The notes under the pieces were generated by a model. The model did not search any database. It was not told the DNA's origin and saw only the letters and a program-made list of their open reading frames with translations. A DNA stretch of 64,000 bases from Viridothelium virens (Eukaryota > Ascomycota > Dothideomycetes > Trypetheliales > Trypetheliaceae). The stretch is from positions 358,628 through 422,627 of the forward strand of contig ML991790.1 of NCBI GenBank assembly GCA_010094025.1, given 5' to 3'. A program made the position numbers and the translations under genes. This document shows positions 47,512 to 59,388 of this stretch, in pieces; positions within the stretch are counted from its first letter, which is position 1; every line of letters starts with the position of its first letter.

Positions 47512-48900
47512 GACGTTACTTGATCAAGCGTTGCTTGTAAAGTTTGACAATTGAAGAGTCATGAAGTCGATTTCAGATTTTGCCAAGGATGCACCGCCAC
47601 ACCGAGATTTTACCAACACCATAGTCACGTGTCACGTACCTTAGAATGTGGAGCTATGATTCGTGGCTCAGTAAACGAAGAATCGAAGCTAAAAGAATGC
47701 TCATATTCTCTGTGTCGAAGAATAAGATGGCAGGTTTCCTAAAGGGGCCTCCTGTACCAATATACACGGAAATTACTTTACGCTAAACGTCTTCGCTGTC
47801 GCCGAACTCTGGTGTCCCTACCACGAGAACACTCTCTCTTAGCCTCGAGGCAACAACCACAAGTTACACGGCTGTCAATCGCAGCGGTAGGCCTACATGG
47901 GATCCCCTTAGCGATGCACTCATCGCATTTCCCTTTGCAGATTTTTTCGTGAGGGGCCAGAGGTATGGACGGTGGCGTTGTTGGAGTAACGTTCTGGGGG
48001 TGTAGAGAATCGAAGTTAAGAGCTTAACAGCGACCACAGAGGCTAGCGCAAATCACCATCTGGCCAATCTTGCCGTCTGGCCAATGGGTCCGTCTAGCCG
48101 ATAGGTTCGTTTGTTTAATCGACTTGACTGGCAAAGTGTTTTCTCTAGCAGAACTTTCGTCGGGCACAATAATCTTTCGCCTGGTCGAATATGTCGTGAG
48201 GCTGATAGAAAGATGCAATAGCCCAGATGACGGAGAGGTCGAGAATGAATCGTGACCGAGACTTGAGGCAGTGAGATTAAGCTTGAGCGACCGTGATTCA
48301 CCTCGAGTCAAGGCGGTGCAAGCGTGAGCAAGTTGAGCCGAAGCTGAGCCAGGAATATTTTTGCTGAGTCAACTAGCCGTATCAATGGACCAAGTTGGGA
48401 CATAGGTGCGGTCACTTTGTCCTCAATAATAGCTGTATACACTAGAGCAAATGTGGTAATATCTACCCTGGGATCCCGTCCCACCTGCCCCTGCACCTCA
48501 CACGGGAGCGGCTTCCTCTAACAATAGGTTGCTGTGACACCACTGTGCCGGGGTGTAAGGTACTAAGGTACACTCTTCTTATCGCTAACGCTTCGATCGC
48601 CCCGTTGAAGCTACCAGAGGATTGTGTTTTGATCTGAACCAGCGTCCCTCGTGGTCAGTGGCCACTATGTGTACCTAATTTAAGTGGTTTTGGTGGATCT
48701 TGCCCCTGCCTCAGCCGCCTCACGGGCGGTCTCACAGGTCCGCACATGCAAGGGCCCTGACACGAACCCTGCTACCCTCCCAAATCTGCCTTCCCTCTCA
48801 TCTGCCCCCTTACATTAAGCCTCGTCACTTTTACAGGCGAATTGCAATGTGTCCTGTCACTTGCCCTTTTTAATCTGACCTGGGACAGAAATGAGGAACG
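47512..48900. other. Intergenic
   Basis: No supported gene. Short imperfect repeats of the type GTCTGGCCAAT occur around 48058-48100. The right end would hold the promoter of the HET-domain gene. Confidence 0.5.
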
Positions 48901-51169
48901 ATGCTTTGCGATTTTTGTACTTCAAATGTTCTCGAGAGTCAGCATGCGTGGGGCAATCATAAAACTTCGTTGCAGGACCTCGAATGTGCAAAAGAATGCA
49001 TCTTTTGCTCTTGTCTCTTCAAGGACGCGAAAAATTTGGTCGGACGAAAGTGGCCTGTACACCACTGGGGTCTCACCAGGCTGACTCGCATCCGTGAGAG
49101 CCATGACGCGGTCCTCGTAACATTCAGACCAGTTATTGCTCAAGACGGAGATGATAAAGTCGAAGACTTACAACAGGATGAAATGCTACCTGAACGAAGG
49201 TTTTATTTATCTCCAGAAAAAGGTTAAAATTCACCGCATGGCCAGCTGAGAAGTCTACGTACTATAGATAACTAAATCTAAGTAGATCTTGATGGCATGC
49301 GTTCAACACGAAAGCTGGGAGAGACGACGACTCTAAAGCACTCAGGCATACAAATCAAGCGTTGGATTGACGAATGCAATCATGGGCACAAAGCTTGTCG
49401 GCAGCACCAGAACAAGAAAACGTTCATCCCTACAAGATTGCTAGATATCAGCTCACACGGTGCGCAGCGCATTCGAGTAGCTGAGACGAAGAAGGAGCGG
49501 ATAGCCAGTGGTCCATATGTCACCCTGAGCCACTGCTGGGGAACGCCATGGTTCACTCCAACTCGTTTGACAAGACAGAACGAGCTTGAATTTACAACCG
49601 ACGGTGTCCCTCTGGAAGACTTGCCTGAAAATTTCAAGCAGGCGATCGAGATCGGTCGGTTCTTGGGCGTGCCGTATATTTGGATTGATTCGCTTTGCAT
49701 CGTCCAAGGAGAAGGGGGAGATTTCTCTCAAGAGGCCACGCTCATGCACCACGTCTACAGAAATTCTTATTGCAATTTTGCTGCTGCTGATTCTAAGGAC
49801 GGTACTGGTGGCCTATTTCGTAATAGAATCTTCCAAGGCGTTCTTACTACGAAGTACCAAGCGCGCAGTAGCTCGCTGCTATTCGGCGATCAGCCCTGGA
49901 TAGTCATACCTGAGGATTTTTGGGTACGCGAGCTTCTTTCTTCCCACGTATATAGTCGTGGATGGGTATTTCAAGGTATGCCGATTTTCCTTATGAAGCA
50001 CTGCATTTGGATCACTGGCTAAGATATTCTTACTAGAGCGGATGCTCTCGCCACGACTTCTACATTTTGCAAAACACCAAGTTTTTTGGGACTGTGCGAC
50101 GATGAGCGCTTGCGAGACGTTCCCTTCAGGTCTCCCTGGGCGCGTGGATGAGATCGCGGGAGCAGACAGATACTGGCGCAGCGGCCTCCAGGACCCAAGT
50201 TCTCTCCGGCAACAGACTTTAGTTGGGCCTGCGGACTATTCTGTGGAGCAATTTTGGAAGAATGCTGTGCTCTACTATACTTCTTGCAATTTGACAAATG
50301 GTAAGGACAAATTGGTGGCTGTCTGGGGTGTCGCAAAGCTTATCCGGGATGCTCTGGGAGAGAAGTACGGCGCCGGTCTCTGGCAAAGAAACCTCGAAGA
50401 ACAATTGGCCTGGAGAGTTTCCAGCTGTGAGCTTCTGGAGCGGCCACCAGATCTCAGCAACAACCCAACATGGTCATGGGCTTCGATTAATGGAGCTATA
50501 CAGCTTCAGGAGCGCCTTCTAGAAAAAGAACGATTTTATTATGTCAAAGACCATGAAGTAAGACCGCTCCGATTTGATGTCACGGACCAGATTGGATTTG
50601 GCTCTGATAACTCATCGAAGGACTGGGCTGAAGAATTCCAGCGCATGGATAGGCGAATTGCGGCGATGAAAAACAGCAGAGAAAGCACGATAGAATCTGT
50701 GACACAAAATCATGAAAAGTGGATACAGACCGAGAAGAATTTGGATAAGGAACCCCAACTTCGAAGCAAATCTATCCAGATTCAGGGACACTTGGTCAGT
50801 GTGCACTTGCATCACATCGTCTCAGAGAGCAAATGGGTACCTATCTTTTTCGATGGTGACAGCCAGGACAGTGATGGCACCCTTGAGGTATTTCCCGATC
50901 TCAAGCTTGCATCCGACCAGTCGTATCTCTTGCTCGCCCTTGTTGCAACTAGACATGCAGGAGACGAAAGCAGCGTCTATGATGGCATCGGAATCGTATT
51001 AGAGTCTGCAGCTGCAGATCGCCATTATCATAGGGTAGGCGCCTTTCATTTCCAAAACATTAGTGCTAGGATGTGGAATCGGCTACAAACCACCAGCTCT
51101 AATTACATCCCAACCAGTCCGGCTGGTGCGTATAATTGTACGTTAGGTCTCAAACTCTGGCTTGATTGA
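48901..51169 (+). CDS. HET-domain protein (heterokaryon-incompatibility type)
   Basis: Three exons (48901-49222, 49286-49975, 50037-51169) give 714 aa. The N-terminus has paired cysteines (CDFCTSNV, CIFCSCLF) that may bind zinc. The HET domain spans about residues 185-340: YVTLSHCWGTPWFTPT, LPENFKQAIEIGRFLGVPYI, WIDSLCIVQG, VYRNSYCNFAAADSKDGTGG and SRGWVFQERMLSPRLLHFAK. The C-terminal part contains the usual AVWGVAKLI and NNPTWSWASING motifs seen after HET domains. HET proteins trigger cell death after fusion of unlike hyphae, or act in related innate-like responses; the partner is not known. It converges on a NACHT-type gene, the two coding ends overlapping by 27 bp. The gene looks intact. 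Confidence 0.9.
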
Positions 51170-53081
51170 TCCCTGGACCAAGATCGAGCTTTCATTGTCA
51201 GCTTCCTTGTGAAGATCAACACTTCTCCAAATATAACCACAGCAACTTGATCTTTCTCTTTCGACTTTTGCTAGCCTCGCGAGAGAGCATCTGTCCTCGA
51301 GTCCTATTGAGATGCTCGAAAGTTCGTCAAGAAGCGTTGTCACGGCAGATCTTTGTGCTTCTTTGTCTTGGGGACTCGCGAACAGATCGAGAAACTCCTC
51401 GTTCGCCGGCGTTGCATCCGCCACACGAAAAACTTCCACAGAGGCAGATCGGGGGATTCTTTTGATGCGAAGCGCAGACCTGGCCCGGAATATAGACTCG
51501 TTATAGTTCTCCCTCACATACACGCCAAACGTGTCATGGTATGCTTCAACCCTGCGCTCGGTAGTCCGGTCGATCTTCACCAAGCCTCCCGTCACTTGAT
51601 AAAGGTCCTCTGGACTCCTAAAAGGCTGACCTAACCATTGCTCGAGGGTCTTCAATGGAACTCCTTGGGATGCCTGACAGCTCGCAGCTATGATTCTGAG
51701 TCCCAGCTCTCGCTGTGCTCTTGGCTGCTCTTCTATTCGACTAACACCTGCGTCGAAGGTGGCAACAATATGATGTGGCAGGCGATCACGAGTTACTTTG
51801 ACCTCTTCGAGAGAAGTGCTGGCATAAGTCATCTCAAGTCTTAGTTTTGCCATTCCCACGTTGCCGGAAGCTCTCTCTACAATGGTTTTTTGCAGTTCTT
51901 CAGCACCTTCACCACTGTTCTGACGGAGCGCAATGCCCAGCTTGGATGAAGGCCTTTGCCTTGCTTCGATGGGGATTTGAAACCCAAGATCTCCATGTTC
52001 CCTTTCGAGATCCCACTTCACGAACGAGATCATACTGCTGTGAGGAATGTTGTCGATCTCAACATTACGATGATCGTAAGGTTCGAGAAATTTAGAGGTA
52101 TTCCCACTTCTTTGCGATTAGCAATTATTCACAAAGTAGCAAAACATCGAGAGATTTCGAAAACGAGGAGCTTTCGGGAGGAGATCGATTCTCAAGACAG
52201 CCTCAAAACAACGTAACGAAACTTACCAATATACACACTGCGGATCATCCTTGATGCAAGAGTAACACAAGACGAAATACTCTTCAGCACCGCTTGGGTA
52301 GTCCCAGCAATGTGCGCATGTCCAAAATAGAGATAGCGGCGAGTCGGTGGAAAGGTCCGGACATCTGGGTCCATCACAAAACATTTTCTCTGGTACTACT
52401 GACTCTACGTCTAATTCACCCACGTCCCAGAGCGGATAGCGTGAGGTGGTCATAATTTTCAGGTGATGCCTTTGCAGTATCGCCAGTTGATCTCGTAACA
52501 GCACATCTAAAGCTGGACTGCAACGGTCGAGATCGTCCAAGATGACGAATGAGCCGTCCAGGTCACGTAGCCGAACTTCGAGGGCCTTTCGAATCGCCTT
52601 GATACGAAGTGCGGCTCGGCTACCTTTCTGGCAAGCTTCTTTGTACTGCTGATAGGCCTTGCATGACGTGTCAAGATTCTTGCCAAGCTGACACCAGATA
52701 CTGTTCAACATGTCTTCGACCAAGTCGGCTTCGTTCGAGCGCACATCTGATCTGATGAACAACGAAGCTACAGCTCTCCGACTAGTTTGTTGACAATGTT
52801 CCCGAAGTCTGCGCACAGCTAAGGCAGACAAGGTCGTCTGCTCTAGACGTCAGCACGCCCCTCTCAGGGAGGTCTGATCCTGTATGCTTGCGAATACATG
52901 CAATGTTACATACTTTGCCGGAGCCTGGGCCGCCGACGCAGTGAAGCTGCCATGTGCCCTCGCCCTGACACCAATCCAGAAATTCATCTGACTGAAAGAA
53001 CCAGTCGAAAAGAGGAGGATGAATGTCAGGCCAAACAGTGGGAGGCTCTTCCGCTATATAGGTCTGGAACGTGTAGGTCAT
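51143..53081 (-). CDS. STAND/NACHT-type NTPase with embedded zinc-finger-like segment
   Basis: Three exons (53081-52914, 52837-52227, 52106-51143) give 580 aa. A short N-terminus (PPLFDWFFQSDEFLDWCQ) leads to Walker A GGPGSGKTT at residues 50-58, split by intron 1. Walker B is FVILDDLDR near residues 153-161, and a sensor-like IMTTSRYPLW follows. Next is a cysteine-rich insert, about residues 206-260 (FCDGPRCPD, FWTCAHCW, LCYSCIKDDPQC), ending in a CxxC-like pair across intron 2. A helical NACHT-like C-terminal part follows (MISFVKWDLEREHGDLGF, ELGLRIIAASCQASQGVPLK). It lacks the ankyrin, WD40 or TPR tail common in fungal NLRs and has no clear N-terminal effector domain, so an upstream exon may be missing. 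Likely role: an NLR-like switch in self/non-self recognition (inference). Confidence 0.78.
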
Positions 53082-53713
53082 GGCACCTTTGTCTACGGTA
53101 GAGTTACAGTGGGACGGAGCTTCGGCGCCAACGGAGTCGCGATGCTTTATAACAAAGTGTGGCGCAAGGATAAGCCAAAGAAATAATACCGCAGAACAGG
53201 CGAGATCAAGGCGAAAATTTGACCTGATACAACAAGCCCAGCATGCTTTTTAGTGGCAACGGAGATACCGAGAATTGGTTGCAATTAATTTGATCGAACG
53301 CCACGGCTGAACGATAGTTAGTCCGGATGTAGACGAAGCGCAGATGAGGCGCGCTCCCATGCCGCTTCTGTCTGACTAGAGCAACGACCACGGCAAAGAT
53401 CTCCTTCTTGGGACTGGTAAGTGCTGGCTGAGTCAACCTCCTTGTTGACCCACCAAGGTAAGCCTTTCGCTAGCCAATAAGAGAAAATATCTAACAGGGG
53501 CCTGCGGGACGGCCTGTACTTGTCATTACCTTTTATAGCTTTACGACCAAGCGTGAAAACGAATCTGAACTAGCATCCGTTCAGCTCGCAGACCGGTGAG
53601 GTTGAGGCTCCGCTAAATACGATGCATTTACAGAAGACAATTAGGGAGCCTCGTCCGAAAGCAAGAGCAGCAGTTCGCCGGCTTTTGCGCAAAGTGTGTC
53701 GCTTGTTCTCGCC
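53082..53713. other. Intergenic, possible upstream exon of the NACHT gene
   Basis: Divergent region between the NACHT-type gene and the S41 peptidase gene. A minus-strand open frame at 53206-53436 (76 codons) has no recognised domain. It could be an upstream exon or chance. Confidence 0.4.
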
Positions 53714-56411
53714 ATGTCGCTCGTTCTCTTCACGGCTTTATGGTGTCTCTCTGTCCTCGTACTTGCGAAACCTCAAGAAGGATCATCATCCACAGTTAGC
53801 AGCGCCGTCGCACAGGCAACAATATGTGGTGACATTTTTTCAGCAGTTGACGAAGGTATGCATAAGATCGTATAGTCGTGTAGCTATCTTTCAGTCGGGG
53901 CTTTTGGGCTGATGTGATGCAGGTCAAATCTATTTTGACGCCGAAGATGCATATGACTGTTTGACAAGTGTGCCATTTAATCCCGCGGTAGCATCAAGCT
54001 TCATTCAATATTACAACACGACGCTTCAGTTCCAGTCCACTTTAGCTTACCTACAACATCCTCCTCAGGGGTATCAGCAGCCGGCCGTCGACGTACTCAG
54101 TCAGCTCGACCTTATCCAGCAGAACATTACTGCTGGTTATTACAAAAACGAGTATGCTTTTGAGGCCGACCTCCAACTTCTCATCTATGCGATGCACGAT
54201 ACGCATGTCACACTGTCAGCCGGTGCCCTGGCCGCCTTTTCTTTCGCAAGCCCTTATTCCATTACATCCGCTTCGATCGATGGCAAGCAGCCACCACAGG
54301 TTTTCTTTACTGACGACATTATTGCGAGTCAGCAGGAAGGCTGGCAGCCGAGCCCGATTGCGTCCATTAATGGAGAGGACGCTATTGCGTATTTGACTCA
54401 ATTCGCGGCTCTCAACTCGGCAGGGACGCTGGAGCCACATGCGGACTGGAATCAGCTCATGGATACTCCAGCATTGGATATCCAGGGATTTACATCTGTC
54501 TTTGGCGGTGCAGCAACCTTTTACCCTGGGGATACCCTGAACTTCACGTTTGCGAATAGTACTCAAGTCCCAACATACTGGCTCGCCATCTACAATAATC
54601 CAGATGACACTGGTCCACTGGAAACAGCTGGCGACTTTTTCAATTATTTTGTCCTTGGATTTATTCCGGCATCATACAACGCGACATCGGATTCGGATGA
54701 TAGTGGGGATGATTCGCCTGAGGGGAGCTCGTCGACAACATCTTTCTTCAACGCGAGCTCTGGCGCCTATCCAAACAATCCCGATATAGTACAGCCAGAT
54801 CTCTCTGTTGAAGGCGGAGGCGTACTGACTGGATACTTCTTACACGATACTTCTGTCGCTGTACTTTCAGTGCCAACCTTTGAGCAATCTGGCGATGATG
54901 TAGGAACTTTCTCACAGACAGTGGCCGATTTCATTGGCAATGCGTCAAAAGCCGGCCTATCCAAAGTGATCATTGATCTCCAGCAAAACTCAGGTGGCAA
55001 CGTTGAGCTAGTCTTTGACATGTTTCGCCAATTCTTCCCAACCATCGACCCGTTCGCTGGCAGCCGAAGACGAAGCCATGATCTAGCCAATATCTTGGGC
55101 GGTGCGATAACGGGATATTTCGACGAGAGCCAGGACGAAACGTACGCGGCAGATGAATGGGTAATTACCGATCGCTTAAACGCCGAGACTGGACAAAACT
55201 TCTCATCTTGGGAAGAATACTTTGGGCCGCTGACTTACCAAGGGGACCAATTTTCTCTAACGGTCAGTTTAGTACTTTCTTGGAATTTTTCCACAGGCTA
55301 ACAGAACCCGCTTTTTCAGGAACGTTACAATCTCTCCAGTGAGGTCTTTGACGAATGGGCATTCGATGGCTGGCTTCCCTATGGATACACGCCAGACACG
55401 CCTGTCACAACTAGCCAACCATTCGCCGCAGATGATATTCTTCTTGTATGTCCATGGAGAACTCTATATCTATGATGCTTGGTGAACTGACTTGGTGGTG
55501 AATAGCTTACGGATGGCATCTGCGCATCTTCCTGCTCCCTATTTTTGGAGATGATGGTCCATCAAGCCGGCGCACGAACCATTGTTGTTGGAGGAAGGCC
55601 GGAGACAGGCCCCATGCAGGCCGCCAGCGGAACTCGTGGTGCCCGAGTCTATTCCTCTGATGATCTAGATGAGGATTTTGAATTTGCAGCGTCCCAGAAC
55701 GAGACCGCCAATTCGACTTTGCCCCAGCGCGACTTGTCATTTTATGTTACTTATGCTGGCTTAAACCTCCGAGACCAGGTCCGACCGAACGATTCGACAC
55801 CACTGCAATTCAAATACGAAGCTGCCGATTGTCGCATCTTCTATACGTTAGCTAACGTATATAACATGCCACAACTGTGGCGCGATGCAGCCAATGCGAC
55901 GTGGGAAGACGACTCCCTTTGCGTAGAGGGCTCAACAGGATACTCTACGATCAATGGAAAGGCCGCGTCTAAGGCTCCACCCGCCCCCACCGCTCAATTA
56001 CCTTCTCTCGACGCAACAAGCATCAACCGCATTGCCGATTTCAACACTGAAGTCACCGGCGGATTGGAAGACGGCATCGCCCGATCCGTCGCCCATACCG
56101 AAATCGTCGCGTGCGGTAAGAGCGGCGCCTGTTCTGCCAACTCCGTTTGTCGACCTGTCCAAGTGACGTGCGGTAATGGCCAGAAGAAGCAAACTCAAGC
56201 CTGTCTACCACGCTGTAACAACCGTGATGGCGCCACGGGATGCGCGGGGGCCAACACATTCTGCGACCTGACAAGCACCCAGGAAAGCAAGTCTGTCACC
56301 AAGAACGGGGCGAATAGTGTTTCTCCCAATGCCAATTACCAAGGAACTTTGAGAAGTGGCTTCTGTACACCCACTAGTGATAATGGCAAGCTTGGATGTC
56401 CGCGGGTATAA
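53714..56411 (+). CDS. Secreted S41-family (CPAF-like) serine peptidase homologue
   Basis: Four exons (53714-53855, 53923-55262, 55320-55445, 55506-56411) give 837 aa. A signal peptide (MSLVLFTALWCLSVLVLA) precedes a CPAF/S41-type fold: DLQLLIYAMHDTHVTLSAG near the N-terminus, SVPTFEQSG, and the core strand KVIIDLQQNSGGNVELVFDM. After intron 3 comes LTDGICASSCSLFLEMM, where the Ser of ASSC is the likely nucleophile. Many N-glycosylation sites and an acidic Ser-rich loop (DSDDSGDDSPEGSSSTT) suggest export. The C-terminal 100 aa or so is cysteine-rich (ACGKSGACSANSVC, CLPRCNNRDGATGCAGANTF). Related fungal proteins are annotated as S41 peptidases, some within RiPP clusters; no precursor peptide gene is visible nearby. 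Substrate unknown. Confidence 0.86.
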
Positions 56412-57264
56412 TCGGAGCCGAATCTGATACTGCACTACTACTTAATTGTTGTAATATAATATCGAAATGGGGGGAGGATTTGAATGGTTGTATAAACCTA
56501 GTCGCTTACACCCAATGAAGAGAGGGAAATAGAAAGGAAGGAAGGTGTACCTTTTATAGTTGAAGAAAGAAAACGATGTAATGGTAATACAATCCTTCAC
56601 TTCGAAGGTGATGCAAGATTCATTATGTTCACTCCTTCTGTAGGCATTCACTAGGTATGTCTAGAATTGTTCACGGGAAGAAACTGAGATAGCGGTCAAA
56701 GAAATGAAGGATTTCAGGAATGCATCATATGGACGAAGCATCTGCATGTAAGCAATATCAGGGGAAAAGGGAGCCGAAGACACCGGACACGTCAAACAGC
56801 TTGATGAGGCAGAATCTTCATAAGCTCTCTATTTGCACGACTGTATGGAGGCACAGCAAGACAAGATAGATTGTTGGAACCAATTGTTCGTTATGCTTGG
56901 GGGGACCTTTTGGTGGCTGTTACCACCTCATCTGTACTAGCGCATACCCTATTTAGTTTCGTCTTCTGCCTCTCCGTAACCCAGACCATACACAAACCAA
57001 ATCTCAGTGTTCTCAGTTCACCGCTTTTATTTCTACCACAACTGGCCTTCGGCCATGACCATTGAGAACCTTGCCACTACTTGTAGGAAGAGAGATTGAA
57101 TACCAATCCAGTCAGATAAGCGCAACATTCTCCTTCCATCAATATATGCTTACTTTATTTACAAATGATTGTCTTCCACTGCCTCGTGCCTTAATTTTGA
57201 CCCTTGCTAGTTACCCCGCCTTTCATTAATTTCCTGACAGCACTAACTAAATCCCATGTATATC
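56412..57264. other. Intergenic
   Basis: No gene supported; short open frames only. Confidence 0.55.
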
Positions 57265-57570
57265 CTATTGGAGGGTGCCTGAAAGACCACCAATCATGGT
57301 ATTTGACGCAGGGCAATTGTAGGCTATGATTTGGTAGGCAGTCACGGCATTGCATCCCTCAAGAAGATCCTGGGGATCAGTATAGGCACGGTACGGACCG
57401 CTGCAGGGCACATTAATCTCCCATTTATCAGGTGACCAAACGGAAAATTCATCTTTTATCCAATGGCTGAGGTCTAGAAAATGTTACAGAGTGTAACACA
57501 TAAAGAACTGCTTAATCTCTGAAAAGCTCTCCTCGAACCGATCTCTTCCGTCACTGCGGTACTTTGCACT
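57265..57570 (-). pseudogene. C-terminal remnant of an unidentified secreted-type protein
   Basis: A clean minus-strand exon (57473-57265) starts after a TTTTCTAG acceptor. It reads HWIKDEFSVWSPDKWEINVP, a run with CSGPYRAYTDPQDLLEGCNA, then AYNCPASNTMIGG, and ends TAG at 57265. Just upstream another coding-like stretch (KYRSDGRDRFEESFSEIKQF) lies at about 57490-57565. The spacing leaves only about 26 nt for an intron, and a stop lies above it. The rest of the gene would run into the GH43 start. I do not recognise the family. It may be the truncated 3' end of an old gene, or a short gene whose 5' exons I cannot see. Confidence 0.4.
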
Positions 57571-57582
57571 CCTTCATCGACC

Positions 57583-59388
57583 ATGTTGTTGGCTTTTGTT
57601 GCACTTATTGCCTCCTTCGTAGTCTTACTACCTAATTGCAACGCGCAAACAAACTTTACAAATCCAGTCGTCTATTCAGACTTCGCAGACAATGATGTGT
57701 TCAAAGGACCGGATGGCGCCTACTACTTCTCCGCATCCAGCTTCCAATTCTCCCCCGGCGGCCCTATATTGAAGTCCTTCGATCTAGTCAACTGGGAGTT
57801 TATCGGTCATTCTGTCCCAGTGCTGGACTTCGGCGCCTCTTATGATATGTCAGGGACTCCGGCTTGGGTGCAAGGTATTTGGGCATCTACGATGCGCTAT
57901 CGAGCCAGCAACAAGACTTGGTATTGGATTGGATGCATTGGGTTCTGGAATACATACATCTATACTGCGCCTGATGTGACCGGGCCATGGAAGCAAGCTG
58001 CCGTGCTGCCGGGAGGTACTTGCTACTACGACTGCGGGCTTCTCATCGATGACGACGATACAATGTATGTCGCGTACGGAAATACGAATGTCAACATCGC
58101 CCAGCTAGCTTCTGATGGTTTGGGTCAGGTCAAGACTCAGCAAATCTTTAGCGGACCAACAAACTTGCAAGGAGTTGAAGGTAATCGATTATACAAGATC
58201 AACGGAACGTACTACATTCTCGACGATTCGCCGCAAGGGGTGACTCTCATTTGGCGAGCGACAAACATCTGGGGCCCATGGGAGAATCAGACATTGCAAA
58301 CAAATGTCGGCTCACCTTTGCCCGGTGGTGGTCTTATCGATCAGGGTAGTCTCGTCGAAGGACCGAGTGGGCAATGGTACTTCATGTCTTGCAGCTGGGA
58401 CTATCCGTCAGGGCGCATCCCGCTAATCGCGCCCATTGAATGGTCAGACGAAGGCTGGCCTTCGCTGGTAGAGATCAACGGAGCTTGGGGCTCTTCGTAT
58501 CAATACCCTGCGACACCGCAGGTGCTAACAAACTGGACCGGAACAGACGAGTTCAGCGGTACTGCGCTAAGCCCGCAATGGGAGTGGAACTTCAACCCAG
58601 ATACCACAAAATACACCTTCAGCAGCGGCAACGTAACGCTTTACACGGCGACGGTCACGAATGATCTGTACAGCGCACGCAATGTCCTGACCCACCGCAC
58701 GTACGGTCCCAACCCAGTCGGCACCGCAGAGCTTGACTTCTCCAACATGGCAGACGGCGACCGCGCCGGGCTTGCAGCGTTCCGAGACCAAAGCGCCTGG
58801 ATTGAGGTCATTCGTAGCGGTACCAACTTTGCCGTCCGCATGATCTACAATGCCACGCAAGGTCCAAATAACAGCTGGACCACGGTAAGCAACGGCACTG
58901 TAGCGGCGAACACAGATTTGCCCAGTGGAACAAGTAAGATCTGGCTGCGGACACAGATGAACGTGATGTTGTAACAAACAACTGAATCGGAGGAAAGAAC
59001 TCAATTGACCTATCTAGGTCGCCCGAGGTGCAGGCTGCTACATAGACCTCCCTATCTAGGTGAGGGCGAAGGGAAATGAACTAATAACTACAGGGCGTAA
59101 GGATCTACATGAAGGGATCCGAGCGCGCGTGAGATGTGGTAAACACCACTTCCGAGGCTATGTTGATTGGATCTACTTCATGAACAACATCAGAACGTCA
59201 TGCCGAATAGTAATAAGCAAGCTTCGTTCGCATATAGCGTAGATGGCACGACCTTCGAGGCGCTTGGTAAAAGCTTCACGATGAACACTGGGTATCAATA
59301 TTTTACCGGTTATCGGTATGGGATCTTCAACTTCGCCACGGAAGCGCTGGGTGGGAGCGTAAGCCTACTGTCATTTAGCAATCAATAG
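57583..59388 (+). CDS. Glycoside hydrolase family 43 (beta-xylosidase / arabinofuranosidase type)
   Basis: Two exons (57583-58962 and 59194-59388) give 524 aa. A signal peptide (MLLAFVALIASFVVLLPNCN) is followed by the five-bladed GH43 domain: NPVVYSDFADNDVFKGPDG with the catalytic base Asp, WVQGIWASTMRYR, LLIDDDDTMYVAYG and GSLVEGPSGQWYFMSCS with the catalytic Glu. A C-terminal beta-sandwich starts near WTGTDEFSGTALSPQWEWN and ends FNFATEALGGSVSLLSFS. Such enzymes remove xylose or arabinose from plant cell-wall xylan and arabinan outside the cell. The coding end after 58974 is lost unless a 231-nt segment (58963-59193) is treated as an intron. The C-terminal part then reads on in frame as expected for the fold. 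Confidence 0.86.
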
